Assembly: GCA_902517795.1 (NCBI GenBank)
Contig: CABYDR010000004.1
Coordinates: forward strand, 1-54,323
DNA: 54,323 bases
Direction: 5' to 3'
Source of the DNA: an uncultured Woeseiaceae bacterium
GTDB taxonomy: Bacteria; Pseudomonadota; Gammaproteobacteria; Steroidobacterales; Woeseiaceae
Shown one piece after another: positions 28,105-37,684 of this stretch. Every line of letters starts with the position of its first letter. Positions within the stretch are counted from its first letter, which is position 1. Made by a program: the position numbers and the translations under genes. The notes under the pieces are model-generated. The model was given only the letters and a program-made list of their open reading frames with translations, ran no database searches and was not told the DNA's origin.

Positions 28105-29441
28105 TAGGATTTGAAACAATTGGGAATGCAACACTAACTGCATTTGACGATGGAAAGAGCATTCTGTCGACCGATCCGTGGATTGATGGGCATCCGTATT
28201 TTGGAAGTTGGGGTCACAAATATCGGATACCAAAAGAACAAGTCAATAACATTAAAAATGCACAATATATCTGGTTATCCCATGGTCATCCTGATCATAT
28301 CGATGGTAAATCTTTTCATTATTTTGAGGGATCTACGCTGCTCATACCGGATCACTATGGTGATCGCATTTTCAACTACTTCTCAAAAAAATACGAATGC
28401 ATAAAAGTTAAATCTAACACCTGGATGCAGCTGTCTCAGAACATTCGTATAAAGAGCTACGCTGATTGGTTTCAAGATGCATCGTTGCTTGTCGAAATTC
28501 TAGGTAAGGACATAATATTCAATCAGAATGATGGAAACTCTATGGGCTGGGGTAAAACAATAAGGAATTCGCTTAAGGGGTACCAAAATAGATTCTTGCT
28601 GAAGGCTGTGGCATATGGTGATGCAGATATGATTAATATCTACGATGCTGATGGCAAGTTTGTCAGACCCCAGGCAGCTAATAAGCCGGATATTCCTCGT
28701 CAATATAAGCGGCTAATGAAAAAATGGGATTGTAATCTCGCTATACCTTTTTCGGCAGAGCACAAGTATGTTCGCGATGATGCGATACACATGAACAAAT
28801 ATTTGTCACACTTATTTGAAGACCACAAACCCTTCAAAAATGAAGCTGGAGAACTTTTACCTGTATATCTTCGTTGGGACAGTGAAAAGAGCACCTACAT
28901 AACTATCGAAGTAGAGGAAAACGACTCAGAAATAATCACAGCCGATTCCATTGGAGACAACAGGTCGGATGAGCTGGACGCTAAGGACAAATTGGATCTT
29001 GAGCGATATTTCAAAACATTTGCCAAATTACCTAAGCAATTCGGTGTGATAGGGTTTCGGGTTGGCAATAAAGATTTTGAGGTAAAACTATCCAATAAGA
29101 AACCACAAATATTATTCGAAGCACCCAGAAAATCATTAATGAGTTCCGTACGCAATGAAATATTTGACGATATGTTGATTGGTAATTTTATGAAAACCAC
29201 TCTTGTCGGAGTTCAGTCACTGTACCCTCACTTTACACCTTATGTAGGGAAATATGGTGACAATGGACTAGCGCGCAGTGAAAGTGAACTGCAAGCCTAT
29301 TTTGACTACTATAAAATGAATTCTGCCGACTATTGGCGAGATATGATGATGTTCAAAACTGAGCAAATCGTGCGTGAGTTTGTGAGTCCCGGGTCTTCCC
29401 TCTATGCCGTTGGCAAAATTATTAAGCAAAGTTTAAAATAA
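28101..29441 (+). CDS. MBL-fold metallo-hydrolase-like protein
   Basis: YIWLSHGHPDHIDGKSF (HxHxDH) near N-terminus; Pro/Asp-rich MBL architecture. Confidence 0.8.
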   Translation: MIGFETIGNATLTAFDDGKSILSTDPWIDGHPYFGSWGHKYRIPKEQVNNIKNAQYIWLSHGHPDHIDGKSFHYFEGSTLLIPDHYGDRIFNYFSKKYECIKVKSNTWMQLSQNIRIKSYADWFQDASLLVEILGKDIIFNQNDGNSMGWGKTIRNSLKGYQNRFLLKAVAYGDADMINIYDADGKFVRPQAANKPDIPRQYKRLMKKWDCNLAIPFSAEHKYVRDDAIHMNKYLSHLFEDHKPFKNEAGELLPVYLRWDSEKSTYITIEVEENDSEIITADSIGDNRSDELDAKDKLDLERYFKTFAKLPKQFGVIGFRVGNKDFEVKLSNKKPQILFEAPRKSLMSSVRNEIFDDMLIGNFMKTTLVGVQSLYPHFTPYVGKYGDNGLARSESELQAYFDYYKMNSADYWRDMMMFKTEQIVREFVSPGSSLYAVGKIIKQSLK

Positions 29442-29551
29442 TAACTAAGTCTGTTTTGCTACGTCATGTATAACAGATTCGGATTTAGTTAAGGGCTATT
29501 CAATCCCCAGCATTCATATGAGCAGGTTTTGATTACCAACATAGAAATCTT

Positions 29552-29677
29552 TTAAATCGCTGCAATGCGCAGGCGACGGTTTTCGTCTTCTAACTCTATC
29601 ATAAGCTTCGTAAGCGATATGTTCTTGCTACCAAATTTAGCTCGCCAATTGTAAAATCTCCCAGAGCTTATTGTTAC
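29552..29677 (-). pseudogene. IS3-family OrfA (HTH transposase) C-terminal remnant
   Basis: Reverse strand reads VTISSGRFYNWRAKFGSKNISLTKLMIELEDENRRLRIAAI*, matching the FYNWRxKxG...LxELEDENxRL OrfA pattern; no full ORF. Confidence 0.7.
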
Positions 29678-29755
29678 CACCGATTTAAAATTGACTTATG
29701 TCAAAAATTGGGGGTACTAAAAAAATAAGCTTCTGAAAATCCAGAAATTTTTGGA

Positions 29756-30913
29756 TTGCAAGAAATATTGATAAACTCAGAAGCTATTGACCCTGATAGT
29801 AAAATAAAAAGCAGAGTAATAAATATGGCCTTTTCATTTAATAGATCAACTGTTTTATACCTTATTTTATTATTCACTCCATTTATTAATATTATAAACC
29901 ATAATGTTTCTTCAAAACCAATCGCTATTATACTAGGAACTCTGTTTCTTATAAGCTTGATAGGTTTGAAAAGAGTATATAATTATAAGGAATATATTTT
30001 TTTTATAATTTTAATCCTATACGCTTTTTTCATATACCTTCTTATAGTATCGTCATTCAGAGCAGGCACTTTATACATCATTTTGTTCTTTACTGCTCCT
30101 GCGTTCTTGTACTTATACTACTCTTCCGTATTTGACTTGAATTATTTTATAAAAAAATATTACCAGCAATTACTAAAATATTACATAATCATAATTTTTC
30201 TATCAATTGCTTGGGACTCATATATTTTACATGTCATAGGAGATATAAGTTTGCAGTTGATGTATGACAAGTCAGCGCTTTCATATCATACTAGACCACA
30301 CGGGATAACAGGAAATGCGACTGTAAATTCAGTCCTAATTATTTTCTTTTATTCACTTTTATTATCTACCAAAGCCAATAATAAAGGTTTTTATTTTGGT
30401 TTAATTTCCATAAGCGTATTTTTACAAGGCAGTGGCCTTGGCTTTTTGGTCTATGGAGCCTTATTTTTTTTTATTGTAAGGGAAAAAAGGTATGGAAACC
30501 TTAAAGCTTTTGTAGGTGTCTTTTTGATTTTTTTATTATATTTTTTGGTTCCTATTACCGGGAAGCTATCGACGCTATATTATTTGTCTATGTATAATGA
30601 ATTCCTAAAACAGTATAGTAAATTTATTTCATCAATTGGTAAGACTTCAGATTTTATGTTTGGAAATGTATCTGGTGGAATAGATTTCCTGCCTATTTTC
30701 TTAACCTCTAACATGGGATTTTTATATCTGTTGTTAATTGTTTGTCTCTTCGTATATTTAATTTCGAAGACAAAATCCTATTACGAAACTGTAGCGCTTT
30801 ATTTGATGATTTTGGGTACATTACATTACCCAGTTTTATTTTATACTTTTTCTGTGTTTTTCTTTCCTGTGTTTATTTTTAAAATAATTAACTACAAGGC
30901 ACTTGATTTATAG
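29756..30913 (+). CDS. O-antigen polymerase-like polytopic membrane protein (Wzy candidate; start codon uncertain, TTG or ATG 29825)
   Basis: About 10 hydrophobic segments, locus context next to glycosyltransferases. Confidence 0.65.
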   Translation: MQEILINSEAIDPDSKIKSRVINMAFSFNRSTVLYLILLFTPFINIINHNVSSKPIAIILGTLFLISLIGLKRVYNYKEYIFFIILILYAFFIYLLIVSSFRAGTLYIILFFTAPAFLYLYYSSVFDLNYFIKKYYQQLLKYYIIIIFLSIAWDSYILHVIGDISLQLMYDKSALSYHTRPHGITGNATVNSVLIIFFYSLLLSTKANNKGFYFGLISISVFLQGSGLGFLVYGALFFFIVREKRYGNLKAFVGVFLIFLLYFLVPITGKLSTLYYLSMYNEFLKQYSKFISSIGKTSDFMFGNVSGGIDFLPIFLTSNMGFLYLLLIVCLFVYLISKTKSYYETVALYLMILGTLHYPVLFYTFSVFFFPVFIFKIINYKALDL

Positions 30914-31031
30914 GCTTGGAAAATAAGAAATTAATCTTTATCTAACTTTGTAAATTACCAAATAGCAGATCAATAATGTTATTTATTTTTGAGCCCAAGA
31001 TATCTTAATTACAAGTAAATTTGAGAAATAT

Positions 31032-31949
31032 GTGTTAAAAGAAAATATTAATGTCAGCATCATTATGAATTGCTTTAACGGCGAAGAGTTTCTAGTTGAG
31101 GCTATCAATTCTGTATTCAATCAAACATATACTGATTGGGAAATAATATTTTTCGATAATGCTTCTACAGACGGCTCAAGAGAAATAGCAAAAAGCTATG
31201 GCAGTAAGTTAAAATACTATAGGATTAATGAAACCGTCCCCCTAGGTGAAGCCAGAAGTAAGGCCATTATGCATGCTTCTGGGAAGTATTTAGCTTTTCT
31301 CGATTGTGATGATTTATATGAAAATAGCAAGCTAGCTAAACAAGTAAAAATGATGGACGATAATAGTTTTGTTATGTCCTATGGGTCAGCAGGGGAAATA
31401 GATAAAGATGGTTTATTTATTAGAGATTGTCTAGCGGTTAATAGTAGTGGGAATATCTTTGGAAAGTTACTCCTTAATTATGACATCAATATGCAAAGTG
31501 TCATGCTTCTGAGATCATATCTCTTAGAAAATGACTTATCGTTTTCAAAAAATTTTCAATATGGTCCAGATTATGATTTATTTATGCAAATAGCCTCAAC
31601 AGAGAAGATTGGCGTCTTGCATGAGATTGTTGGGTGGATTCGAATTCACCGAGGCGCGCTAACGCGAAAGAAACTTTATTGTGTGCGAGATGAGCTGAAA
31701 TCGACTATTGATCGCCTTACCCTGAGGAGCCCCTCGCTAAAAATACAATATCAACGTGAACTTAAGTCGGCTTATGCGAAATTTGAGTTCTATCATACGA
31801 GGTATTTGATTAGTCAAGGCGATAATAGTGCCGCTAGGGCTACAATCAAGCCAGTTATAAAAACTAGGTGGGAGTACTTTTTATTGTACCTTTTACTTCT
31901 GCTTCCTCTGCCTCGCTCAACATTTATGCGGCTCATTTTTAAACGATAA
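31032..31949 (+). CDS. Glycosyltransferase family 2 (GTG start)
   Basis: VSIIMNCFNGEEFLVEAINSVFNQTYTDWEIIFFDNASTDGS; FLDCDDLY. Confidence 0.92.
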   Translation: MLKENINVSIIMNCFNGEEFLVEAINSVFNQTYTDWEIIFFDNASTDGSREIAKSYGSKLKYYRINETVPLGEARSKAIMHASGKYLAFLDCDDLYENSKLAKQVKMMDDNSFVMSYGSAGEIDKDGLFIRDCLAVNSSGNIFGKLLLNYDINMQSVMLLRSYLLENDLSFSKNFQYGPDYDLFMQIASTEKIGVLHEIVGWIRIHRGALTRKKLYCVRDELKSTIDRLTLRSPSLKIQYQRELKSAYAKFEFYHTRYLISQGDNSAARATIKPVIKTRWEYFLLYLLLLLPLPRSTFMRLIFKR

Positions 31950-31963
31950 TTCTTAGTAAGGTT

Positions 31964-32206
31964 TTGAATATGGCTAAAAGAACTATACTTGTCACTAGGG
32001 TGAGTGGCTGGATAATCCCCCAAAAGATGTCTTTGAAAACTAAAGACCGTTATGAAAAATCGACCTTCTTGATTTTATTGGTAGGGGGTCTTCATCATCC
32101 AGAAATGTTTTACGTAATTATGGCGTTTGTCCTACCGTTGCTTCTGCAAAATAATATTTTCCCTGTTAAAGGCGAAACCAAATTTTCGCGTGTAGGAATT
32201 CTATGA
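31964..32206 (+). pseudogene. Fragment of a second Wzy-like polymerase (C-terminus only)
   Basis: KTKDRYEKSTFLILLVGGLHHPEMFYVIMAFVLPLLLQNNI aligns by eye with the C-terminus of the 29756-30913 protein (KTKSYYETVALYLMILGTLHYPVLFYTFSVFFFPVFIFKII). Confidence 0.6.
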
Positions 32207-33342
32207 AAGAAAGTTTTTATATAATTACAACTGTACCAGTGTCACTTGTTTTTTTTTCGGGTCAAATTCAAATTTTAAAGAGTAAATTTGATGTTGAAGT
32301 TGTTTCCAGTTCGGGGGAGTTTCTTGCCGAATTTGCTAATGCCGAAAAAGTTAAAAGTCATGTCGTTGATATGGAGAGAGATATATCAATTGTAAAGGAC
32401 TTAAAGAGCCTTTTTATAATGACTCGGTTGTTCTCAAGAAATAAACCTAACTTCATTCATGGTAATACACCAAAGGCGGGGTTGATTTCAATGATCTCAG
32501 GATGGCTGACCCGTGTTCCCAAAAGAATTTATTATATCCATGGTCTGCGTTACCAAGGAGCCACAGGCTTAAAAAAGCTTTTACTAATGGCGATGGAGAA
32601 AGTTTCTTGCCGTCTTGCAACACATGTTTTCTCAGTTAGCCAAGGGGTGAAGGATACTCTCTATAATGATAATATTACTAATAAGCCGGTTGAGTTAATT
32701 GGATATGGTAGTATCAATGGGATAGATGAACATGATTTTTCCAACAAAAATCAGTCTATTCCAACTATTAATGCTAGCAATAGGATAGCGGCAACTGATT
32801 TTGTCTATGGTTTTATTGGGAGATTGGTAGCTGACAAAGGTATAAATGAATTAGTTAGTGCATTCTTGGTGATTAATTCTAATTACGAGAATACAAGACT
32901 TGTTTTGGTTGGTCCTTATGAGGCGCATCTTTCTCGATTAGATATCCAGACTCAAAACGCTATCGAGCAACACCCCAATATTATTTGGTATGACTGGCAG
33001 AGTGATGTTCGGCCATTCTACAAGTTAATGGATATATTTGTATTTCCCAGCTTTCGCGAAGGGTTTGGTGTGTCCTTAATCGAAGCCCTTTCAATGGAGG
33101 TGCCAGTGATTTGCTCGGATATATCAGGGTGTGATGAAATTATTAAGCATGATGAGACTGGTATCTTGGTCCGTAATTTTTCTATTGATAGTTTGGCTGA
33201 GGCCATGATAAGTCTTATGGACAACAAAAAAAAGCGTTTGAAGCTAGCTAAAAAAGGAAGAAGCGAAGTCATACGCAAATATAAGAGAACAAAGGTTTGG
33301 GAAAATACTATAGCTGCATATCGGTCTTTAGATATGCATTAA
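32203..33342 (+). CDS. Glycosyltransferase family 4 (GT-B)
   Basis: GNTPKAGLISMISGWL; FIGRLVADKGINELVSAF; FPSFREGFGVSLIEALSMEVPVICSDISG. Confidence 0.92.
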   Translation: MKESFYIITTVPVSLVFFSGQIQILKSKFDVEVVSSSGEFLAEFANAEKVKSHVVDMERDISIVKDLKSLFIMTRLFSRNKPNFIHGNTPKAGLISMISGWLTRVPKRIYYIHGLRYQGATGLKKLLLMAMEKVSCRLATHVFSVSQGVKDTLYNDNITNKPVELIGYGSINGIDEHDFSNKNQSIPTINASNRIAATDFVYGFIGRLVADKGINELVSAFLVINSNYENTRLVLVGPYEAHLSRLDIQTQNAIEQHPNIIWYDWQSDVRPFYKLMDIFVFPSFREGFGVSLIEALSMEVPVICSDISGCDEIIKHDETGILVRNFSIDSLAEAMISLMDNKKKRLKLAKKGRSEVIRKYKRTKVWENTIAAYRSLDMH

Positions 33343-33519
33343 GTTACTATATGTTTTGGAATGGCTTTATATAAAGGACTTTACATTGCAAGTGCCGCTT
33401 AAAGATTGAAATCCTTTTATAGGCTTGTAAAGTCAATTATCAACGATTCTTAATTTTTTATATTTTTAGAAAGGCAAATTTATTAATAGCTTTTAGTTGG
33501 CCAACAAAGGTGGAGTAGT

Positions 33520-34680
33520 ATGCATAAAGAATTTTTAGCTTTTGCAAAAAATATTTTCGGTGGGAGTTTTATCCCTCTTCATCGCCCAGTATTTGAAGGT
33601 AATGAGCGTCAATATTTAGTCGACTGTATTGACTCGAATTTCGTATCTTCGGTTGGTGCAAAGGTAACTGAGTTCGAAGAAAAACTAGCTGCTTTCACAG
33701 GGTCTAAGTATGCAGTAGCGACTGTTAATGGAACTGCCGCTCTTCATGTGGCGATTGAGCTTGCAGGGGTTAAACCTGGAGACGAGGTGATATCTCAGTC
33801 TCTTACTTTTATTGCTACATGTAATGCTATTAGTTATGCAGGGGCTAAACCCCTGTTTGTTGATGTAGATCTCGACACTATGGGGCTAAGCCCTGCTGCA
33901 TTGAAACGATTCCTAGAACAAAATGCTGAGAAAAAGGTGAGAGGCACTTATAATAAAATCTCAGGAAAAAAAATATCTGCCTGTGTCCCTATGCATACTT
34001 TTGGATTTCCGTGTCGGATAGCGGAGATTGCCGAGATTTGTGCTGATTGGGATATAGCTTTGATAGAGGATGTTGCTGAGTCTCTGGGTAGTTTCGTAGG
34101 CAACCGGCATACAGGTACTTTTGGCTCAATGGCCACACTTAGTTTTAATGGGAACAAGTTAATTACGACAGGTGGCGGAGGCATGATTATTACTAATGAC
34201 TCTGAGCTGGCTGAGCGAGCGAAGTATATTACAACTACTGCAAAGGTTCCTCATCCATACGAGTTTGTGCATGATGAGATAGGTTATAACTATCGTATGC
34301 CTAATCTCAATGCAGCTCTAGGATGTGCACAAATGGAGCGCTTAAATGAAATTTTGGCTATAAAAATAAAATTAGCTAATCAATTGGGAGAATTTTTTGA
34401 TCAGAATGATGTCAGGTTTGTTAGGGCTATCGATGAAAATAAAGCTAATCACTGGCTGAATACATTGGTTTTAGATTCTAGAGAAGAGCGTGATAACTTC
34501 TTAAAATTTACTAATGATAATGGTGTTATGACACGGCCAATATGGACATTGATGTCCAAACTTCCAATGTATAAAGAGTGTCAAACTGATGGACTTGAAA
34601 ATTCTCTTTGGTTAGAAGATCGAGTAGTAAATATACCCTCAAGTGTTCCTGATGGAGCCTTAAAAAAACTGGATAAGTAA
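33520..34680 (+). CDS. LegC-like DegT/DnrJ/EryC1 aminotransferase
   Basis: FIPLHRPVFEGNERQYLVDCIDSNFVSSVG; ALIEDVAESLGSFVGNRHTGTFG; LSFNGNKLITTGGGG. Confidence 0.88.
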   Translation: MHKEFLAFAKNIFGGSFIPLHRPVFEGNERQYLVDCIDSNFVSSVGAKVTEFEEKLAAFTGSKYAVATVNGTAALHVAIELAGVKPGDEVISQSLTFIATCNAISYAGAKPLFVDVDLDTMGLSPAALKRFLEQNAEKKVRGTYNKISGKKISACVPMHTFGFPCRIAEIAEICADWDIALIEDVAESLGSFVGNRHTGTFGSMATLSFNGNKLITTGGGGMIITNDSELAERAKYITTTAKVPHPYEFVHDEIGYNYRMPNLNAALGCAQMERLNEILAIKIKLANQLGEFFDQNDVRFVRAIDENKANHWLNTLVLDSREERDNFLKFTNDNGVMTRPIWTLMSKLPMYKECQTDGLENSLWLEDRVVNIPSSVPDGALKKLDK

Positions 34681-34688
34681 TTTTTACT

Positions 34689-35876
34689 ATGGACATATTA
34701 AAACTAATTGGTCGAAAGGCGCTTCTGTTTGATGACGACATTTCAACTCGAAGAAAAGAACTAGAGGCATTGGTTTCAAATAGCCGTTTTTTGGTGATAG
34801 GTGGCGCAGGTTCTATTGGCCAGGCGGTTACGCGTGAAATATTTAAAAGGAATCCTCTTGCGCTTCATGTTGTTGATATAAGTGAAAATAATATGGTGGA
34901 ACTTGTAAGAGATATTCGAAGCACTCTCGGTTACATTGATGGTGACTTCCGCACCTTTGCTCTTGATTGCGGTAGTAATGAATACAGAGCACTAATGAAT
35001 GCTAGTGAGGGTTATGACTATGCCCTTAATCTTTCGGCGCTTAAGCATGTTCGAAGTGAAAAAGATCCTTTTACATTGATGCGTCTTATTGAGGTCAATA
35101 TCCTTAATACCATTAAGACAGTTCAAATGGCTAAAGCGCAGGGCGCCAAGAAGTATTTTTGCGTATCAACCGATAAAGCGGCTAATCCAGTGAATATGAT
35201 GGGTGCAAGTAAACGCATCATGGAAATGTTTCTGATGCGTGAAAGCGAATCTATGGTAATTTCGACTGCTAGATTTGCTAACGTCGCGTTTTCAGATGGT
35301 TCACTTTTACACGGGTTTAACCAACGTTTTGCTAAACGGCAACCTATTTCAGCCCCATATGATGTTAGACGTTATTTTGTAACTCCCCAAGAATCTGGAG
35401 AACTATGTCTAATGTCATGCCTCCTTGGCGAAAATAGAGATATCTTTTTCCCAAAGTTAAGTGAACAACTTCATTTAACTACTTTTTCTAACATTGCTGA
35501 GCGCTACTTAGAGAATCTTGGGTACGAACCTTATCATTGCTCAACTGAGGAGGAAGCAAGAGACCGATCTGATGAATTAATTGCTTCCAAGCGTTGGCCG
35601 TGTTATTTCTTCAAATCAGATACCTCAGGTGAAAAAGATTTTGAAGAATTTTTTACAGACAACGAAACTCTCGATATGAATCAGTTTAAGAATATAGGGG
35701 TGATTAAAAACGAAGCTATCTTCAGTTCCAATATGCTGGATAATTTCTTAGAGGTGATCTATGACCTCCGCGCTCAAAAAATTTGGGAAAAGTCACAAAT
35801 AGTTGATCTATTTAATGAGATGCTCCCTGACTTTGATCACAAAGAGACAGGTAAATATTTAGATGGGAGAATGTAA
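34689..35876 (+). CDS. UDP-N-acetylglucosamine 4,6-dehydratase (LegB / CapD-type SDR)
   Basis: VIGGAGSIGQAVTREIFKRNP; NLSALKHVRSEKDPFTLMRLIEVNILNT; CVSTDKAANPVNMMGASKRIMEMFL. Confidence 0.88.
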   Translation: MDILKLIGRKALLFDDDISTRRKELEALVSNSRFLVIGGAGSIGQAVTREIFKRNPLALHVVDISENNMVELVRDIRSTLGYIDGDFRTFALDCGSNEYRALMNASEGYDYALNLSALKHVRSEKDPFTLMRLIEVNILNTIKTVQMAKAQGAKKYFCVSTDKAANPVNMMGASKRIMEMFLMRESESMVISTARFANVAFSDGSLLHGFNQRFAKRQPISAPYDVRRYFVTPQESGELCLMSCLLGENRDIFFPKLSEQLHLTTFSNIAERYLENLGYEPYHCSTEEEARDRSDELIASKRWPCYFFKSDTSGEKDFEEFFTDNETLDMNQFKNIGVIKNEAIFSSNMLDNFLEVIYDLRAQKIWEKSQIVDLFNEMLPDFDHKETGKYLDGRM

Positions 35877-35878
35877 AT

Positions 35879-36544
35879 ATGCAGCGGATCTTTGATATTA
35901 TTTTTTCGGGTATTACGCTGGTTTTACTTTCACCTCTTTTGCTGCCCCTAATGTTTATTTTACGAATGACAGGAGAGGGAGAGATTTTCTTCCCGCAGAG
36001 TCGTGTTGGGTCAGGAGGTAAACATTTTAAGCTCTATAAATTTGCTACCATGCTCAAAGATAGTCCTAACATGGGCACAGGCACTGTCACTATCAAAAAT
36101 GACCCACGCGTGCTTCCGATGGGTAGATTTCTCCGTAAAACAAAAATCAATGAGTTGCCTCAACTTATCAATATATTTAATGGTGATATGAGTGTTATTG
36201 GGCCGCGCCCTCAGACTCAGCGTTGCTTTGACGCATTTCCACTATCATCGCAGAATGAAATAATTAAAGTCCGACCAGGCTTGTCTGGTATTGGATCGAT
36301 CATATTTCGTAATGAAGAAGATATGATGTATGCAAATAATGATCCGGACAAGTTCTATGATGAGATTGTCATGCCTTATAAAGGATCTCTGGAGGATTGG
36401 TATGTCTCTCATCAAAATATTGCTTCTTATTTCAGTCTTATTGGTCTCACTATATGGGTCATGTTAGGTTTTAGTTCTGGTTTGGGCTGGAAACTATTCA
36501 AAGACTTACCTCCTCCGCCACAAGAATTAGATAAATGGATGTAA
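35879..36544 (+). CDS. Sugar transferase (bacterial sugar transferase / PglC-like initiating phosphoglycosyl transferase)
   Basis: RVGSGGKHFKLYKFATML; FLRKTKINELPQLINIFNGDMSVIGPRPQ. Confidence 0.92.
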   Translation: MQRIFDIIFSGITLVLLSPLLLPLMFILRMTGEGEIFFPQSRVGSGGKHFKLYKFATMLKDSPNMGTGTVTIKNDPRVLPMGRFLRKTKINELPQLINIFNGDMSVIGPRPQTQRCFDAFPLSSQNEIIKVRPGLSGIGSIIFRNEEDMMYANNDPDKFYDEIVMPYKGSLEDWYVSHQNIASYFSLIGLTIWVMLGFSSGLGWKLFKDLPPPPQELDKWM

Positions 36545-37134
36545 AACTCCATAAACTGAACAGTAGTGACTATAGAACAGTCGCTAGCCTTCATTGCGAT
36601 CATATCAATCAGGGTTTTTTAGCGACTTTGGGTGTCCCATTTCTCACTTTGCTCTACGAGGCAATCGACAAGGATAGCGAAAGTGTTTTGCTTGTAGAGC
36701 GCGAGGATCGCAACGTTGTTGGATTTGTGACAGGAACTCGTGGGTTGGGGCGGATATATAAGCAGCTTCTATTAAAACCTCTTCGATTAATTCACGCTCT
36801 CAAATCTTGTCTATTATCGCCTTCTAAAATGTATAAAATTTTAGAGGTACTTTTAATAAGTAAAGGCAGTAATATTTCTTCCGATTTACCTAAGCAAGAA
36901 CTACTTTCTATCGTGGTTAATCCGGCTTATCAGGGTGGAGGCCATGCTGAGAATTTATTCAACGCTCTTTGTTCTCACTTCAGAGAAGAGGGTGCAAGTA
37001 GTTTTAGCATTGTTGTCGGGAGTAGTTTGGATAGGGCCCATGCTTTTTATAAGAAGATGGGGTCTATTCCTGTTAAAGAAATCCAAGTACATAAAGGCGC
37101 TGATTCTGTGGTTTATGTGAAGGATTTGAGCTAA
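36535..37134 (+). CDS. GNAT-family N-acetyltransferase
   Basis: LLSIVVNPAYQGGGHAENLFNAL acetyl-CoA binding motif; overlaps sugar transferase end. Confidence 0.8.
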   Translation: MDVKLHKLNSSDYRTVASLHCDHINQGFLATLGVPFLTLLYEAIDKDSESVLLVEREDRNVVGFVTGTRGLGRIYKQLLLKPLRLIHALKSCLLSPSKMYKILEVLLISKGSNISSDLPKQELLSIVVNPAYQGGGHAENLFNALCSHFREEGASSFSIVVGSSLDRAHAFYKKMGSIPVKEIQVHKGADSVVYVKDLS

Positions 37135-37183
37135 TAGTCGTCTGAGTCTCTTTGCGCTGCAGGCACTAGGGCATAATTCATTC

Positions 37184-37545
37184 TTAGTTGTAGATACACC
37201 AATCTCGCAGATATTTCATTGCAGTCGAATCCATCTGCCATCCCCCTTTAAGCATTATTTTTTCCAAGGATTCTCCTTACTCTAAAAGTCAAGTGCTTCA
37301 CCTACTCTAAATAAATGACCGTTGAGTGGTTCTTCATCGGAGTCTATTTTCAAGTCCTTTTGCAGTGCTTTCAATAGGGTGCTTACATTTTCTGGGTGTA
37401 GGTTGTTACCAAAATGCCCTGCCTATTAATTTAACTCAGAATATAGCCTTCATCGCTGATCATACTCCTCCATTTTTCTAATAAGTCGAACAGTTCTTGG
37501 CCGGGTGACAATACCAAGACTCTCTAACTGCTCGTGTATAGGAAT
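37184..37545 (-). pseudogene. Decayed tyrosine recombinase / site-specific integrase remnant
   Basis: Reverse-strand pieces in shifted frames: IVTRPRTVRLIRKMEE / ISDEGYILS*INRQG / HFGNNLHPENVSTLLKALQKD...LNGHLFRVGEALDF* / LEKIMLKGGWQMDSTAMKYLRDW*, matching GHSxRVGxAxDx...IMxxGGW...MxYxR. Confidence 0.7.
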
Positions 37546-37684
37546 GCTTAATGGTCATAGCTACCAATATCAACTTGGAAATAGTTAGTTGAAATTATCC
37601 GATCCAAATCTCGCAACTTTTTCTTTTGTTTGCATTACTTTTGCTTATAGTTATTAAATAATTGTTGAAATTATAGTTTAGGAA

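Noticed and set aside
28144-28404. 86-aa plus-strand ORF inside the MBL gene
   Set aside because: Alternative frame of a strongly supported CDS.
33377-33434. Inverted repeat GACTTTACA ... TGTAAAGTC with a 40-nt spacer upstream of the LegC-like gene
   Set aside because: Only 9-bp arms in AT-rich DNA; no transposase, U-tract or regulator motif to support a function.
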